Below, piece by piece: positions 1 to 10,609 of a stretch of 64,000 nt of DNA. Below the pieces are notes generated by a model. The model was not told where the DNA came from. It did not search any database and worked only from the letters and a program-made list of their open reading frames with translations. The position numbers and the translations under genes were made by a program. The DNA is from Diaporthe sp. PMI_573. Taxonomy: Eukaryota > Ascomycota > Sordariomycetes > Diaporthales > Diaporthaceae. Each line of letters opens with the position of its first letter. Position 1 is the stretch's first letter. The stretch spans positions 310,001 to 374,000 of the forward strand of contig JAJTUP010000015.1 of assembly GCA_021399435.1 (NCBI GenBank). Direction: 5' to 3'.

Positions 1-153
1 TCGTTCGCTGTACCGCCTGCACGCCTGGCCGCCCGTACATGCGGGCATGAGCATGGGCATGGACAGTACATGGCCCCAGCATGCCAACATGCCACAGGCC
101 CCCTCCCCGCACTCTCTGCCATGTACTCAGTACGTCTGTACTCCCGCTCGCTT

Positions 154-201
154 CTCTGTCTGTCCGTCCGTCCGTCCGTCCGTCCGTCCGTCTGTCTGTC
201 C
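154..201. repeat. CCGT/CTGT tetranucleotide microsatellite
   Basis: A run of tandem TCCG/TCTG units with a CCGT core flanked by TCTG variants. It explains the Arg-Pro-Ser-Val repeats seen when the region is translated, which argues against coding there. Confidence 0.9.
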
Positions 202-545
202 CTGCGAGGCGAGCAACGTGCTCTCGACGACGACAACGTGCCTGGCTGCTGGGACCACACGAGGCGAGGCCTGTTGATGAGACCTACTAGCGTGCTGGAA
301 CAGAGCAGCAGGCCCAGCAGTTGTGGCAACCGTTGACAAGTTGACAAGGTGAGGCGGCCGGCCGGCCTGCTACCTCATCTCACATGATACAGTATGATAG
401 CCAGTCTCCATGGTGTACAACAACCGCATGCGTACCTTGGTGCTCCGTACGGTACCCGTCCCCCGCTCCCACGCCCCCGTTGCAGCTGCCCCCTTCCCTC
501 TTCACCGTGGCCCATCCAAGCATCTGTGACACCCGTCACGGCTGG

Positions 546-588
546 GTGGCTGGGTGGCTGCTCTGGCCTGGGTGGCTGCTCTGGCCTG
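546..588. repeat. 18-bp tandem duplication
   Basis: Two adjacent exact copies of an 18-bp unit beginning GGTGGCTGCTC (553-570 and 571-588), preceded by a partial third copy. Non-coding context. Confidence 0.85.
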
Positions 589-2299
589 AGGCGGTGTCTG
601 GGGGAGGTTGACGCTGGAGCAATCCATGTCAGGTACGGGCGGGCCAGACGCACTGTATCCGTACGACGCGACTATCCAGCAAGCATGCACACTGGCACTT
701 GGACTGCCCGCCTATCCTTCCTGGATATGAGCAGGCACAAGAGAGACGGGGACCCGCAAAAGGCGCCATGAGTACCATGGACATTCTCTGCACGGCGCCT
801 GCGGCCATCGTCCGTCCCTCGCCCGCCTCCAAACATGTCCCATCAGGCCTCCAGACGCTCCGCGCCAGCACGCCGGAGCAGGCAAGCAACTGGCCCACGC
901 CTCAAGTTGTATCGTGGCTTTGGGCAGTCGGCCTTCCTGCCCAATTGGCCGTGGGGTCGATCATCTCATGTGCCCTGCAGCCCAGGTGACAGCAATAGGC
1001 TGGCACGGCCAGCGAGGATACCGCACAAGTGGAGGCTAATTATGGCACATACTCATGTACCCTATACACCGGGCCAACCAGGATGGGAGCTACTGCGTCT
1101 CCCATGCCCACGGTCACCGGCTTTTCCCTCCTTGATGCTTCCACACCTGGCCTCGGCGAGCCATGACTTCCTGACCTTGCCGTCCGCAGCACCCTCATAG
1201 GTTCGTCGCTATCCTTGTAGCATGCCTGGCTTCTCCGTCGCCATGCAGTGCTAGGCCCTCAGATGAGCCGGTCCGTACCCGCTCCAGATTCACAATCGCT
1301 TCTCAATACGCTAGTTCTCCATGGACCACCAGGGCTCTAATTTTATATGCCTTCCCGGATCGTCCATTGACAGGCCAGGCCTTGTCGCTCTAGGCGCTCA
1401 ACTCTCGACTTATTGCCATCCCACACCCCCATCCCACACCTCGCGCCGTTCTTGATGCATTTTCTCTCTCCCTCCGCATGCTTCTTGCACTTTCTGCAAC
1501 CCCGTGCATCCCAAGAATCCTGCTCAACACTCTGATGGGACCTGTCCTCCTCATCCGCGAGAGCAGAAACATAGCACTCTTGCGACCACAAGCGCCTGCC
1601 ACTCGAGATATCCCGGCACACCCTGGTTTCCTGCCGCTCCGCCCACGAGGCGGGTAAATTATTGCCACAGTCTTATTGCCGCTCACATACATATCGCCCG
1701 CGCCTGACGGACGTCCACCATCAAGGCCGTGCAACCTGAAATCTTGACGTACCTGGCATTACCTCACAACCTCTTAACACTTGATCACTCAATTTCCTTT
1801 CTCTCTCGTTCTTGTTCATCACCAGTTCCATCCCGTGATCGGCATCGAGCCGGAAGGAGGGGAAAGGAAAAGGAAAAAAAAAAAGAGGGAAAGCGCACGC
1901 TGCCCACGCAACACAAGTATCCCCAGGCACGGCAGCCGCCCTTTTCCTACCAAGGCCCCTCACCGCATACAACAGACCGGGATTGCTTTCGGCATATCTG
2001 AGACAACGAACGTGGAGGACGGACTCGTCCGGGAACGGGCAGCTGGGTGTTCCATGTGATGATCCCAGGCCGAACTGTGTAGCCTCACCGCCCGACTCTA
2101 GTTCGTTGCGACGCTTTTCCGGAGGGGTTCTCACCCTACCGCTGTATGTGAGACATCTTTTGTACACCCAAGTTTCTTTTCGTGAGGTCTTCGAGAATCT
2201 CGGGTTGAGCGCAAACTTGCCCCGAGGGTGGGACATCTTTCCTGAATGCAGCATCCCGACTAACCCTCCGCCACACAAAGACCGACAACGAAGCATATC

Positions 2300-5200
2300 A
2301 TGTCTGGCATGGCCACTTCAGCCAGGCCGTCGAGGGGGCGCTCGACCTCAACTCCCCTGTCTTCGAGGAGCAAAGGCACGGCTATGGACGACTTCAAGAT
2401 GTCGCCAACCGCAATACTCCGGTATTTCGACCCGACTGCGGCCACTGCCTCAATGTTTCTCTATGCCCAGGGTAACTCGGTTGTGTGCTGCCACCATGAC
2501 ACCCTGACCATAGAAAGAAGGTTCTCCCGCCATGATGACGAGGTGCAGATCCTGGCCGTCGATAACCAGAGTGAGATGGGGGCAGGGAGGCTGGTGGTCA
2601 GTTACGATGCAGGCCAGACGGCGATAGTGTGGGATATCATGTCCGGTGAAGAAGTCGCACGATTTGCCTCGTATGAGCACCTGACCGTTGCCGCCTGGAT
2701 GAGGAACGGCAATGTTGCGTTCGGTGAGTGGGCAGGACCTGAAACATTGTCTCCCGCGATCCCCGGCTCTGGCTAACAAAAAACAACAGGCAATACGCAA
2801 GGCAACATTATCCTTTTCGAGCCGACGACATCGGAGCACATTTCGGCCCGGACGATTGACCAAATAGCAGTGACAGCGCTGGCACCGTCAGCCGACTGCC
2901 GGACCTTCGCGATAGGGTTGGCACTCAAGATTTATGTCTTCTGAAAGGAATCCATGCTGACCGTGATTCAGATACCAAAATGGCTCGCTGCTGATTGCAA
3001 CGCTTCAGCCGAGATTCACAATTTTGCACAACTTGACCACGTCAAGAGCGCCGTCTCCCATCATTTCCCTGAGTTGGCATGCCTCTTCCTCGCGGCAGAA
3101 GTCGGACATGCTGGCTGTTCAGACCAATGACGGTGATCTGAGGGTCTGGAGCGTATCCAAAGCTTACAACAGCGCGGACCCAGCAAAAGTGGTTCGCATC
3201 CTTAAGAAGTCGGAGAATTGCCTGGCAGGTCCGAACTGGATGGGCTGGTCCAAGAATGGAAGAATAATCCAACACAGCGAATCGTAAGTCGAAGCAACAG
3301 CCTTGCTTCCCACTTGGATATCTGCTGACTTGGATGAAATTGAAGCGAAACCCTGTCCTGGGATGTGCGGACCAAGCATGTAACATTTGACAAGATCCCA
3401 ACTTTGGAGCACACCAAAGGACTCGCGGTCTACGGCCCGGGAGCCAGCTTATTCACCATCGCCGCCAATAACACCGTGCAACAGTTTGACCTGAATGCCC
3501 CCGCGATGATGGTGGCTAACGTTCAGCACCCTGCTAACTTGCTTCCTCCATCTCCACCGGTGTCAATTGAGGAGCAAGAGAAAGGGGCGAGCACAGCGTC
3601 CGACTCAGAAATGGGCTCCATACAAATCAGCGCAGATATTTCCGAGAGCGATGAGGACCTCGCACCGCCAATGGCCAGGATTGCCAGGGCTGGAAATCAC
3701 CAGGTGTCGTCAGACGAGGACCAGTATCGCACAGCAAGCCCGGCATCAAGCCGGAGCGGCGTTTCTGATGTCTCGTCCACCAGCTCGAGAACCCCTGGAC
3801 GGTATCAGTCGTCACTCCGATCTCGAGGACTGACAGACAACACTTATATCTCCGCTGGTTCCTCCATTCGATCTTCGACTTTCCCACAAGAAAAGGCAAA
3901 ACGCGAAAGCTCGTCATTTTCCACGAGCAGCTTGAGCTCTGTCTCCATGGGATCGTCAACAAGCCGGTCTCGACACAAACCGTCTCGTCTGCGACACGAG
4001 ATCCCGCGAAGCCCCGAAGATTCAAGGGTCGTGGATCTGTTCAAATATACCAGGAGCCGTCTCAGTGATGTCCCGTACAAGAGGCCTCCCATGGTCGACA
4101 GCAGCCGCTTGACAAACGACGACCTCCGACGGCAAATGCTGTGCACAATCTTCGGGTGGACGAAGGAGGCGGAGGATCTAGTTCGCGATGAGATGAGCCG
4201 CCACCCACAGGGGACGCCCAGCAGGATCCTGCTCGCGAAATGGCTGGGCGATATTGACCCAGAAGTCATGGCGGCAAACTCTGAGAACATGACCTCCTCG
4301 GACTGGATGCTTCTGGCGTTGAGCGGCATAGGAGGTACAGCAGCACAACACAAGCTGGGTTTGGCTTATGTTCAACGACTTCTCGAGAACGGCGATATTC
4401 ACTCGGCAGTGACGATCATGATTGGAATGGGCGACCAGACTGATGCGATCGAGGTCTACATCTCTCATAAGAAGTTCCTCGAGGCTTTAATCCTGACCTG
4501 CCTCTTCTTCCCGTCAGTGTGGGAGCGACAGGCGCAGATCGTCAAGAAGTGGGGAGAATGGGCTGTCCAACACGGGCACCAGCAGTTAGCCATTCGATGG
4601 TGAGTTGTCCGGTTTCCGAACCTGTGTGACAGCTACTAATGCAGAATGAACAGTTTTGCCTGCTCTGGCAAGGAGTCAGATGAGCCGTGGACATCACCCT
4701 CGGCACAGCAGATGACGTTTCAGAGCATCAACACGACCATGAATCCCGGTATCCCTGAGGTCCTCAGCCCTCCCTTGTCACCGCCAGGCCTGAACCGCGG
4801 GCCTCAACGAAGCATTGCAAAGACATCTGCGCTCAAGCTCATAACGTCTTTTGGCGACCAGAGCTCCAAGTCCAAGTTCTTCGCATCCAACGATGGCGGC
4901 CAGACGCCGATCGCAGCCGGCGTGACCCCTATTGCTGAGTCGGCCATCTCGCCGAGGGCAGAAGACATGACGACTGCCTTCCTCAGACCCTCTAGCCGCA
5001 GCGCGTTCAACACGCCGACGACAGCGCGCTCGCAAACCAGCAACTTTAGCCGCGGAAGACTTCCTTCCATCGGAGAAATGCCAAGTGATGCCAACCTGCG
5101 CAATGCTGCAAAGAAGTCCAGCGCACAGCCCCCGGCGGGCGTCGATGCCCTCACCCCGCCGATTGACTCTCCTGCCCAACCCGGCCACAACGCCAGGAAC

Positions 5201-7528
5201 GCTGCTGATAATGCGTATGCCGCCGTTGGCATGTCACTGGAGAGAGCTGCTACCGCAAGCCCTATGATGATGAAGAACTCTCACCGCAGGAAGGAGGCAC
5301 CACCGCCGTCTCCTTCGCCAGATTCCCTAGCGATGCTCATGCAGAGTGGTCGAAGGAGCCGCAATGGACCCCGTGAGCGCATGCCCAACGGACTTGAGCT
5401 GCAGCTCCAATCAATGGACAACGCCATGGCGTGTGATATCACATCGCCCGAGCAATCGGTCACGTCGTCAACTCGCTTCCATTGGCCGACCAGACGCCGT
5501 GCTCCGCCGTCTGTTGGCAGCTCCACCACCTCTGCCTCAGCTACCTCGAGCGTTGCCAGGGGTCAGCGGGGCCACCACGGTGGCAAGAGCCTGGACGACT
5601 ACATCAGCAGCCTTGAAGCCGCCAAGACGAAATCCCGGGGTGGCAGCCGGGAGGGACGCAACAAGGCCCGTGACAGCAGCGCAACGCGCAAGGGCGGCTC
5701 TCGTGAGCGGTCTGGTGACCGGGGACGTACCGCTTCTCGAGGTTACACGCCACGAGCTGGAAAGAGATCTCCAACCTCTCCCGTTCCAATGTCGCCGGAA
5801 GATCTGCTCAATCTGAGTACTCCTAATTTTAGTTCGACCAAATACGACGATCGCAGCCAAGAAACTGAAGAGCCTGCAACTGTCCGCAAGGCTAGCACTG
5901 TCCGGGCAACCTCCAGGAGTCGCCCTCGTCGAGGCTCGAGCCGTGACGGCATGCGGCCCGCGCCCCTTGAGATCCCCCGCGGCCGCAGCAATGAACGACA
6001 AGGCTCAGGAGCACGATCTCCCTCGTCCCCTCTCCCCATGTCAGCTGGCGTTCAGCACTACTTCGGCTCTGAGGACGAAGAAGATTACAGGAGGGCTAAA
6101 GAGGACCAGGCCAAGTTCCGCAGCAAGAAGACGCAGTCACGGGGCGGCAGCAAATCCCGTGAACCTTCCCCCGGTCTTCTGATGACACGCGAGAGCTCTA
6201 AGCCCAGAGAATCGCAGGAAACCAGGTCTCGTACCCCGCGTGTCGACTTCGCAGTTTCCGGCCGCGGAGACCTGAAAGCCATCAAGGACGAGCGCCAACT
6301 CAAGAAGGAGGCTGCAGCTCGTGAGCTCGAGGAGCGCCGCAAGTCGCTCGCACAGCGACCGTTGGCTCCTGCGATCCCTCACCCGGACGAGCTGTCCCCG
6401 TCATTCCCAGGCGCGAGCATCCCGCGTGCGCCGACTGCTTTCGAGCTCCCCAGCACTACTTTTGTCCAGCCCAAGGAGCTACCGCCTCGCAGCCGTACCG
6501 CGGAGCCCGAAAAGCGCAGCATGTATGCTCAGCAGCCGACCCGCCCTTTCATCGGCCTCCCGGCCACTCCCAAGGCAATGAGACTGGTCATGGAAGGCCA
6601 GAAGGACATAAGCCCCGACGAGCCTGTGCCGCCCATTCCTACGACTTTTGCACAGGCTGAGTCGCCCAAGTCGCGACAGAATTCCCCTCAGAAGGAGACC
6701 AGCTCACCACATGCTGTCGAAGGCCAAGGCCTGCTCACCTTGCTCCCTTCTACAGTCTACCAGCCGCCACCCAGGCCCGGGATCCAGCGTTGTATGTCTG
6801 CGCCACCGGAGGAGCCGGTTGCGCCTCAATCCCTTCGAGGCGATAGCGGCTCGGGCCATAGCAGGCTCGCCAGGGGTCAGTCCCTCAGGAAACTGAGCAC
6901 ACCCGACGCTCACTCATCATCCAAGTACATCCGCACCATCGATGGGGTCATGGATGACAACCAAGTCGGCAATCCTGGCCACTCGCGGCGCGCCTCAAAC
7001 GCTGACCAGATACCGCCGCCGCCGCCGCCGCCGCCGGTTTTGAGGGAGCTGCAGCACCTGGCCACCCCGCCGCCGCCACCACCCGCACCTCTCCCGTTCG
7101 CTCACGGCGGCAAGCCGCCCGTCGTCTACGGCGCAGCCGGCACGGTCGAGATTGTCATGGACAATGACGAGCTGCCACAACCTGAGCACGGCCAGAGCGT
7201 TCAGCCCCTCTCCGAGAGCACCGTCCCCGTGATTGCTCCACCCAACCCCCCTCGCGGCCACCACCGCGGCCGCAGCAGCGTGGACAACAGCATTGCTGGA
7301 CGCATCTCGCGTGCCACGGAGAGGATGAGGAGCGGGAGCCGGAGCCGCAACAACTCGAGCGTCGTCAGCCGCACCAAGTCCCCAATAGAAGGCGGAGCCC
7401 CCGCGCCATATGAGAGCATCACCATGCCGAAAGGCCCGCCGGTCAGCTTCCACAACCGTGAGCTCAAATCGCCCATCGACGGGAGGACGATGAGGGAGGA
7501 GTTCGACCTGAGCCAGAAGATGATCTGA
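2300..7528 (+). CDS. Large WD40-repeat protein with helical middle and long disordered tail
   Basis: Five exons (2300-2723, 2790-2916, 2972-3283, 3346-4599, 4654-7528) join in frame to 1663 aa. All introns are 55-66 bp and begin GT; acceptors are CAG or AAG. At the last junction only the second CAG (4653) avoids an immediate stop. Residues about 25-400 contain WD40-like blades (AIVWDI, LRVWSV and LSWDVR blade ends). After a Ser-rich linker, residues about 560-705 form a helical, solenoid-like stretch (VVDLFKYTRSRL, then repeated helices). From about 706 on the protein is low complexity: Ser/Arg-rich, Pro-rich, with a polyproline block near 1490-1515. The WD40-plus-solenoid order is typical of scaffold or coat-type proteins. 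I do not recognise a specific orthologue, so the cellular role is unassigned. A second ATG lies three codons downstream. Confidence 0.85.
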
Positions 7529-9548
7529 GCCTCGGGAAAACTAATTCGCCAACCACGTCTCATCGCTTGTTTCTCTTTCTTCGTCTCTTGTCCAGTGTTT
7601 TGTCTTTCCCCCCTTCTCTTTTCCTTTTGACTCAGCACTACTTTTGATAAATCTTTCGTGTTATCCTGCTCGTTTCGATCCTGCATGGCGGCTGGCGTCC
7701 TATTGACATTTCACTTCTACACGCATTTGATACCAAAACTTTTCTCACGTCAATGACGGGACCCGTTTTGAGCGAGTGTTCCCGAAGATGTTGGACACCA
7801 GGAATCGGGGACAACCACCAGCTTTCTGTTTTGATGGCTCTGTTCAGGCTTCCTCCTTTTCTGTTATCCGTTTGTTTCTTACCTGCGATATACCAACCGA
7901 CAAGGGCAACAATTTGTACATTTCTTACCAATCTCTACAATACCTATTTCCGTACCATATGGCATTTTCCTCAAAAATTCACAGGTCTTGTTCATCCCTC
8001 TCAACAACAACGACCATTCCCATAAACATCAATATCTCTCCCCTCGACTGCAAGGTCTCTTTACGACGTGATGAATGGTGGACGCATAGGAGGGAAAGGA
8101 AGGGCGGAGGCCAGGACATAGGGAGGAAAAGAGATGGAACATGGCCAACTATTGTACTGTTGTTTTTCTTTTCGCCTTCTGCAACAATGAATGATGACGC
8201 CAGGGGAAGGTCGGGGTGGGTGACGACCGTGGGGAAAGATGGGAGACAGAGAGCAATGATGGCAACATTGAACACCAGACAAAAACAAAACCCAGGAGAT
8301 TGGAAACTGGCGACATAAATACAAAAAAAGTAGTCAGCTCTCGGGTGTAATATAGTGCTGCCTCACGGCATTCTTGTTTGAGTTATTTCTATACCATCAT
8401 GGGCAACACATCCCGAGTCCTGGATCAATCTAATTGTTTACCTTCTTCCCAGCCAGGAAATCAGAGAGATAAGGAGAGGCTCAAATTCAACCAGTAGCAA
8501 TGTAGATTTGTCGTCTCCCATGTAGCAAGAGCCCCTCGACAAAAACTGCGGTGATGGCCACTCGAACATAGGACCTTTGCAAAACTTGGTGTAAAGGTTC
8601 AAAGTAGCCCTTCCTCCCGGGAGCAAGCACCAAGAGGGCCGAGGCAAAAGGTTGCCTGGTGTAATGGAATGAAGCAAGTCAAGCATGAAGCTGGAGAATA
8701 TGGAGAAGAAGGAAGGGGCAGAATGGAACTGAAGTTGGAAAAAATGAAAAAAAGAAAGAAAAAAAGGAGTTGACATCACCATCTCTCCTCTCTACCCCAA
8801 GCCCAAGACAATGTGATCCAGCACGCCGCGCAGCAGTGAAGACGCCCTTGCAGAGTGAAGCCTCCCTGAGGAATCGTCTTCGCGGCTTCGGGCCACACGC
8901 AGCATCGCTGGCTACCCAAGCGAGTGGGTGACCGCTGCCACGCTCGCGCTGGGCATCGTCTTGGGGTTCTGATGGAAATGGAATAGTGGGGTGAGAATAT
9001 TGTGAGCCTCCGTCCCGAATGGGCCATTACAGCTGATATCCATGCCACAATCCAAGACTATGACATACCGTCTGTGGCCGCCGCCCGGCTTCAACCCTAC
9101 CTTGTGAAGCTGTGTTGGTAAATTGTATGCGGAAAAGGGTGTATTCAAGACCCAAGACCCAAGAGCATTGCAGGTGAGGTGCAAGCTGCAGAGGTATTTG
9201 TTATGACCCCAGGTACCTAGGTATTGAGATGGTGGGCGGTCCACACGGTGATATGTCTGCTCGTGCTTGCTTCTGCCATCCAGGGCACCCCCATGCAACC
9301 TGCCCACCCCTACATCCATCCTGACGCGGCCTCTAGCTCTTTGCGCATCTCACCACATCCGCTCCTTCTTTGCCTTTCAAATGAAGCGTCACAGCCTCCC
9401 TACTCCTGTCGATCTGCCAGGGGTCGTCAGGATGGGCAATTGGCTCTGAACCAAGCCCCTCGACAAGAAGCCATCGATCTGCAAACAAGCCTCGTCCCCA
9501 CCCGCCGCCGAAGCCCATTGCGCGCCGCGACCCGGCGGCCAGGCCACG
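7529..9548. other. Intergenic region between WD40 gene and PIG-H gene
   Basis: No supported gene in about 2 kb. The left part is T-rich and is probably the 3' UTR of the WD40 gene. Around 8700-8765 there is an A/G-rich tract. The longest frames (up to 180 codons) are unconvincing. The right part contains the upstream region of the PIG-H gene, and a competing frame starting at 9224 is treated as a shadow. Confidence 0.55.
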
Positions 9549-10454
9549 ATGCTCACCACCGCGCCGCACCTTCACGTCCGCCGCCCGTCCCCCACAACTG
9601 CCGAGTTCACTGTCACCACCTGCCCGCCGCCCACCCTGTCACTGCGCATCCTGCAGGGCCTGGTCTTCATCGTCCGCCTCCTCCTTGGGCTCTCTGTCCT
9701 GCTGGTCCTGTACTCGACATGGACCCTCTCGCCCTACTACCACCACCACCACCACCAACACCACCACCACCACCGCGCAGACCACTCCACGAGCATCGCA
9801 CTCGCCACCCCGACGGCGACAAGCACCACGCCCCTCCTCCTTCACCACCACCACAACCACCGCCACAACCATGTCACAATCACAACCGCAGCGGCCACAG
9901 CCCCCACCATGGCCGACCCGCCCGGTGCCCCAGCAAACCCCGCCCCGACCACACTCTACACCACCCAGTGGCTGCCGTACCTGGCCCGGGCGGCGCATCT
10001 CTCGGCAGCGGGCCGGGCGGCGCACCGCGTGGCCGAGCGGCTGCCACCATATGCGGCAGTGGCCCTGTGCGCGGCCGTGGCCTACGCGACGACGCTGCGG
10101 GTGCACACCACCGAGTCGCTGCTGGTGCTGCGTGGGCTCGGCGTGCAGACGAGCTCGGTCGGGGGCAGCTACCTGGCCGGCTGGCGGGCGGGCACGCGCT
10201 TCATCCCCACCGAGAAGATCCGCGATGTGCTCATCAACGAGGCCTTCCGAGGGCTCGCCGTGCGCTATTACCTCGTCGTCGTCGTCGAGGGCGAGGAGGA
10301 CGTCGTCGTCGTCTTCCCGCGCCTGCTCCCCGGACGCAGGGTCGTCGAGGCCGTCTGGAGGGGCGTCCGAGGATGCCTGTGGGAGCCGGACGGGGCCGTG
10401 CCTGTGAGCAGGAGGTGGGATGAGAAAGGGCAGTATGGGAAGGTGGCGGACTGA
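9549..10454 (+). CDS. GPI15: PIG-H/Gpi15 subunit of GPI-GlcNAc transferase
   Basis: Single-exon gene, 301 aa. The C-terminal region (about 188-277) matches the PIG-H domain: TTESLLVLRGLGVQTSS, then FIPTEKIRDVLINEAFRG, then hydrophobic strands ending in FPRLLPGRR. PIG-H is a subunit of the ER-membrane complex that transfers GlcNAc from UDP-GlcNAc to phosphatidylinositol, the first step of GPI-anchor synthesis. Two hydrophobic segments (about 34-57 and 168-181) fit the expected hairpin membrane insertion. Between them is an unusual His-rich stretch (HHHHHQHHHHH near 65-75, another cluster near 99-108) encoded by CAC/CCA triplet repeats. The gene is convergent with DEG1, with 155 bp between the stop codons. 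A longer overlapping frame (9224-10423) has Arg/Pro-rich low-complexity composition and no domain. Confidence 0.85.
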   Translation: MLTTAPHLHVRRPSPTTAEFTVTTCPPPTLSLRILQGLVFIVRLLLGLSVLLVLYSTWTLSPYYHHHHHQHHHHHRADHSTSIALATPTATSTTPLLLHHHHNHRHNHVTITTAAATAPTMADPPGAPANPAPTTLYTTQWLPYLARAAHLSAAGRAAHRVAERLPPYAAVALCAAVAYATTLRVHTTESLLVLRGLGVQTSSVGGSYLAGWRAGTRFIPTEKIRDVLINEAFRGLAVRYYLVVVVEGEEDVVVVFPRLLPGRRVVEAVWRGVRGCLWEPDGAVPVSRRWDEKGQYGKVAD

Positions 10455-10609
10455 GACGCCGGGCAGGAGGGGGAGCGCCCCCGCCCCCCGGAACTGTCTT
10501 CTCAAATAGGTATAAGAACATTTAGTAGCAGAGTGGTATGCATCTATAGATATCTCTGCTGATATTCAAATCTTCAACACAAACGCGCTGGGCTTATCAT
10601 CCAATACCT

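Larger units (their letters stand above)
1..2299. other. Left intergenic region, no supported gene
   Basis: Open frames here are short (191 codons at most), overlap each other on both strands and have simple-sequence-driven composition. None resembles a protein family I know. The segment holds a (CCGT)n microsatellite, a short tandem duplication and CT-rich stretches. The last several hundred bases probably form the promoter and 5' leader of the WD40 gene that starts at 2300. Confidence 0.6.

Noticed and set aside
1721..2296. 191-codon minus-strand frame upstream of the WD40 gene
   Set aside because: It overlaps the probable promoter and leader, contains homopolymer-derived Phe/Pro runs, and shows no domain.
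9224..10423. 399-codon plus-strand frame overlapping the PIG-H gene
   Set aside because: Its translation is Pro/Arg/His low complexity with no domain, while the overlapping frame carries a clear PIG-H domain.
9639..10505. 288-codon minus-strand frame opposite PIG-H
   Set aside because: Antisense shadow of a GC-rich coding exon; no recognisable protein features.
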